A stretch of DNA of 64,000 nucleotides, taken from positions 109,301,192-109,365,191 of the forward strand of contig CM060978.1 of the NCBI GenBank assembly GCA_030765065.1, given 5' to 3'. The notes below the pieces were generated by a model. That model had not been told where the DNA came from. It did no database searches and saw nothing but the letters and a program-made list of their open reading frames with translations. Positions within the stretch are counted from its first letter, which is position 1. Each line of letters begins with the position of its first letter. The translations under genes and the position numbers were made by a program. This DNA comes from Deroplatys truncata (Eukaryota > Arthropoda > Insecta > Mantodea > Mantidae). Positions 59,335 through 64,000 of the stretch are shown here, piece after piece.

Positions 59335-62300
59335 GTCTGTAACAACTTGTTTTCATATGGGGACGATACACGAGAACTGGTAGTTCTGAAGTGTGTTGAC
59401 ATCTTTGGCATTATAATATGCATACAAATAACACCATGACACTTAGTTTCGCGACCTAATACCTAATCGTATATTAGTCGCGGATACTGAATACCAGAGG
59501 TATCGAATGCAGCCATATGCCTCTCAGCTAGGGCTACTCGTGTTCCAGCGGTTGCACATTCAAGTGAAAGAATTGTACTTGTGTACTTTTTTATTTAATA
59601 ACATTTACAAGTTTGTAACTATCTGAAATTTAAATATAATGCTATAAATGCTTCAATGAATAAATATTAAAAATACCATTGCAAACCATACAAATTTATG
59701 GAAGCACGAATTTCTTGAAGGGCCAAACAAATCAGCTAACTTGGTTTTTACATCATTTTTAGTTTCCTTCCCTCTAAATAGGTTGCATACCTACTCTCTG
59801 CTCAGAAAGAAATAAAAAAATGATAGATTTGTATCATTTTTTTGAATAAGGATAAATAAACATCTGGTAGCAGTGAGACTCTATCCCGCATTCGTATTGC
59901 CTTTGCCTTTAAAGCTTCTTGTGGTATTTGTATTGCTGTATTTCCTACATGTGCTCTATGCTTGCTTCTTTTTTATCGGTGGATTCGTAACCAGCTTTTT
60001 CGTGCGCTATTATATTAAAATATAAAATAAAAATGAGCGAGAAACTGAACTCCCAGCAGATTGTATGTGTTATTGATTCGCTTCAAAGAGGCGGCTAGTA
60101 AAACATCCATTCCGCATTGAATCCCAGAGGAAAATGCAAGCGGCATTTCACTTGAGATTCAGAATGTAAAAGCTTCAAAGCATCTTTTGGATTGGACTTT
60201 TTTTTTCTAAGTAACTACGTTCATATAACAGCCAACATCAAGTGCAGAGATTATTCTGCTTCAATCACGATGTCTATAGAGGAACAAGATGGTTGACGTA
60301 CAAGCAGGAAATCGCATCATTACAACAGAGAGATTCAGTTTATATCGTCTGCTACCATATTTTTACATCGAGACTGGAATGTTCCTCGAAGAAGCTGACG
60401 TTGTTGGTAAAGTATTGTAATGTAAGCGCCGCATTTTGCTAGTCGATTAGGTGCATTTTTCTGTGCCTTGCAATAATTTGAATGCGAGATTTGTCATAGA
60501 TATGAATTAGGCTTTGGGAATAAACTAAATAATTTAGAAAAAGCTGGTGCCTTTATTACTCTGTACGACATAGGTCTTCCTGAGAGTAATTTAGTAAATG
60601 TTGCTTTGCCGTGAGTACATCACACTTCTGTATTCTAATGTAATTCTTCGACTTGCTAGAAGTTTCCGCCTATGGATAGTTGTACTGCCCTTTTGTACAA
60701 AGAAACGTTTGGCCATAGCTTAAAGGCACCATTTTATAACGATGTAGTTATGTACATTTGTTTTCGCTAGGTCGTATAAAAGGCTTCTATGGTGCATTGG
60801 CAGACACATGGCTTGTTTCCGAAACTGAATTGAAATTATGAGGTATGTACGGCAGAACAGGTGGTAGATAGCACTGTAACGCTAAAGAATCTAGAACATA
60901 ATGGTTCTGACTGCATTCCTGTTATCATAAGATGATTATTTTTACTATATATATAACATCTATCTGCCATGCTTACAGTTGACTACCGACGTTTGAGTGT
61001 TGTGCGTATGTAACAAACCTGACACAAACAACTTACTGGGCGTTAATAAACTGAGAATTAATAACCGTTCATTATACTTCCATTAAAACTTTTAATATAT
61101 ACTCTCAGCAGAAGTGTATTCCTGGTAACGACATATTTATTTTGTTAAGCCAACATAGCTCTAGCATATCAGCTGTCAAAGAAAGACATTGCAAAGATCA
61201 TTAACCCGTTGTGGATGCTGCTCTTTTAAGGCTGTATAAATTATGCATTGCTTCTTCCATCATGCCGTTAATTTCACAATCACTTGTTTTTAAGGAACTT
61301 TGTAAACTAGGAAGTGTTGAAGTTTAAGTCTTGATAATTTCACAGAAAGTTTAATGTCAAGTGCGACAAGGAATTTTCCACAGATTACACTGACAGACGG
61401 TCATGAATGATTGTAATTGGAACCATTCTCAGATTGGAGTTGTTAATAGCGAATACCTGGCATATGAAAAAATGGTAACTAAACTCTTGAGGCAATGCTA
61501 GAGTTGGCCAAGAATACAATGTGGTTCAAAATATTACAAGAGGTCTTAGCAATAATAGAAATTTAAGTTCACGTATTCAGTAGTAAGAGCCGGAATTAGT
61601 AGTCATCACGGATTTTGCTCACTAATAAAAGTATGCTTCGATACCGAAATTGATACCTATTTGTTGTTTAGTCTAACAGGCTCACACGCCTCATGATGAC
61701 TCGCTAAGACGTTTCGTGGCGTGAGGAGCAAAGTCGAGCCCTGGCTTCGGCAGAGATGTGCGTGTTTGTGTAAATGCCTGTGCATGTACGCCATGTGGGC
61801 AAAGAAACAGACCAACCAAATAGAGTAGACAAAGCACACAAATAAACAGTAAAAGCAAAAGAAAAGTAGCTACACTGGTTCACTTCCTCTTAAGAAATAA
61901 AGACAGGACATTTGAAGCTCGATCTTATCTGCTCCAGCAGCTGACGCAGTTTTAATTATTAGCCAAATGTGCTAGCATATGTTACCGTATCGAAAACAGA
62001 AGTTGACTGCACCGTACATTCCGTAGAAAAGAACTGGAAATACTGTAAAATCCAACTCATCCTAGTGTGACCCAAACCTCTTGGATCAAATTGATACGAT
62101 GGCACAGAAGTCCAAACTGAATATTTTGAAAATAAACGTCGATCGGAATGTCCATCTCAAGGCTCAACTATCGTTTAAGAATTAGCGAGTAAAAGAAATA
62201 TGTGCTATCCACTTCATTTTTACCTCCAATTCCAAAATCATAGCAACTATGAAACTGCTGTCCATCTACCCGATATATTCACCACATGGCATTTTTTCGC

Positions 62301-64000
62301 ACACTCCCAAATATTCCTGATGCTTGCTGTGGGGAAAAACAGGTAACTAGTAATCCAATGTCCAGTTTCTCCTTAGTTTTCACTGGAGTTTCTTAAATCT
62401 TAAAAACAGTTGAGTGATATGTAATCCAGCGATCATGCTAGTTCTTGAACGGGATACAAAGGTCTCTAAGAGCCTACTTACTAAAAAGAGACCATTCAAG
62501 GTTCATAATCATCTTGAAGCGATCTCCAATCTCAATTCAACTATTGGGAGCGAAATCCAAAGAGTTTTGAACATCAGCATCAAATTGGGGTGCGAGGCGC
62601 TTCGTCGTCATGTTGTCACATCTTCTCGGAGGAAAAGTGTTATACAGTATACTATAGCACTGGCAGCACATTTTGTGTCCATTCAAACATAGGGCCAAGC
62701 AGTTGTGTTTCTTTTTTATTTTTTAAAACGTATTCACTATTCAAGTTTTTGTGTAACTTGAGGTTGTTATTTCTTCAGAATGGTTCTCTATTTAAATAAG
62801 TCCAGTTTGTACTACTCTAACGCCTGTATTAATTTAACCCAAGAGATCTGTAAAATAATTATCATACATAACTATTCTCTTTGGAATGTTAGTTAGGCTT
62901 TAACATTACACAGCTCGCAGATACGTCTTATTAACCTTAAGACCTCTCTACAGTTCTACAATGCTCAGGAAGCAGCTAGTGTTTTGTTTATGTCAGGATC
63001 ATTCTAATAATCTTAGTAGCGTTTTTAAATATAAGCAGTGCCACTCTCGTTTCTTGCTTTGTTTTAGGATGTGTTAAGCTTCTTACCAGGAAAAGAATCT
63101 CTGAATAGCTGCAGAGTTTTAATATCTTAAGATGTTTTCCTTTTCCCCTTTTCTGACATGTAACTCCTCTTCATAAACGTTAAATGTGTATAAATACCTA
63201 CACCCTTTTCAGTTTCGGAAGTAGCATACGAAACAATATAAAGCTGTGAATGTGTATGTGTGAGTGCGCCTCTTGGTAATAGTTGAAAATGGCGGTTTCC
63301 TGCCATAAAAGCAAGGACGCAGAATAGCTCAGGACAGCTGCTATTCCAGCGAACTCCTTTCAAACATTTTCAGAAAATATTGAAGCTACCTTACTTACCT
63401 TCGGAGTAATCTGCATATTTCATTCTCATAGAAGGGGAAGAGTAGCAATTTTCTGAAAGAGCAAAGCATTTCGAGTGAAGTGATTGTGCTGAAAGCCTGG
63501 AAGTAGTGTAAACCTGAAAGTGTATTTAGAGCGAAAAAAAGAAAAAGAAAAAAACAGACTGAGTGTAAGTGATTGGACTAAGAGTGAATGAATGTACGCT
63601 TTTGGATAAAGAACAAGATACAGTGCGTTGAGTTAAGGCTTGGTGGTTCGAAATGAGATGATGCTGCATTATAAAAGCATTATAGACCTATATACAGGAA
63701 GTATTCTAAGTTTTGTACCTAACAGAAGGGTATGTTAACACGCAACTATAGGCTGCATTTTGCAAATAAAATGCAGGTGTTGCAGAACTAGTTGTTTTCT
63801 CTGGTTTCAAGTATGCCTCCTGAAATAAACATGGTATTTAAATATAAAAAAATGGTTCACTGAATAGAGGATAACTAGTTTTGAGATTAAACTCCATCTC
63901 TTTTGAAAGAAGCTATTGTTAACCACATTTCTTCAAGACGTTATAACAATATTTAGCAGAAGAAAAATGTTTAAGATACATAACTTAAAAGACATGGGTA
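57301..64000. other. Mostly unique AT-rich sequence with microsatellites
   Basis: I see no recognisable protein, RNA gene or local repeat family in this final stretch. A (GAT)n run lies at about 57651-57668. A purine-rich block at 63420-63660 could be an untranslated leader but has no further support. Confidence 0.5.
59281..59331. repeat. (CT)n microsatellite
   Basis: About 25 CT units in a row. Confidence 0.95.

Noticed and set aside
61690-61760. tRNA-like text with a possible B box (gtcgagccctgg) on the plus strand
   Set aside because: There is no convincing A box at the right distance and no body shared with the three SINE families; too weak to list.

Overview
The window reads as intergenic or intronic DNA from a large, AT-rich, transposon-dense insect genome. 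Several classes of insect mobile element are present: Tc1/mariner elements, tRNA-headed SINEs, long AT trinucleotide runs, and an abundant ~850-bp repeat. The mix suggests a polyneopteran, perhaps a cockroach or termite (order Blattodea), but that is a guess from repeat flavour. No intact host protein-coding gene is visible. Every recognisable coding stretch is a mobile-element protein or its remains, and nearly all carry stops or frameshifts.

The dominant feature is one repeat family, called repeat H here, with copies around 1.6-6.2, 7.8-9.8, 13.2-14.6, 16.0-19.1, 21.7-22.6, 25.3-26.5, 29.8-33.3, 41.3-42.3, 44.1-45.9 and 47.3-48.4 kb. It has an inverted repeat (ACTTTCTCTAC) at its very 5' end and the matching repeat about 25-30 bases inside its 3' end. 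A TG-rich microsatellite follows the 5' end, a small hairpin lies at the 3' end, and copies sit in T-runs. This matches the layout of Helentron-associated elements (HINE/DINE-1 type). The copies show nested insertion, tandem duplication of the 3' module, an inverted dimer, and a 13-unit satellite that has grown inside one copy.

Layered on top are: a foldback MITE (4.5-5.1 kb); a heat-shock-like promoter and leader (9.9-10.4 kb) cut by a Tc1 element (10.4-11.7 kb); a 2.3-kb terminal-inverted-repeat element carrying a cysteine-rich arthropod gene family of unknown function (16.6-18.9 kb); a PIF/Harbinger-like MITE (26.6-27.4 kb); a second Tc1 copy (33.3-34.7 kb); LINE remnants (35.2-36.4 kb); two mariner fragments (38.1-38.7 and 40.9-41.3 kb); and two Tc1/mariner-type transposase pseudogenes with a DUF4817-like N-terminus (52-53 and 55-56.6 kb). 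Three SINE families with tRNA-like heads are scattered between 14.7 and 50.8 kb. From 56.6 kb to the end the sequence is mostly unique, AT-rich and featureless.

Nothing here works as a pathway. The interest lies in how elements insert into, duplicate and reshape one another.
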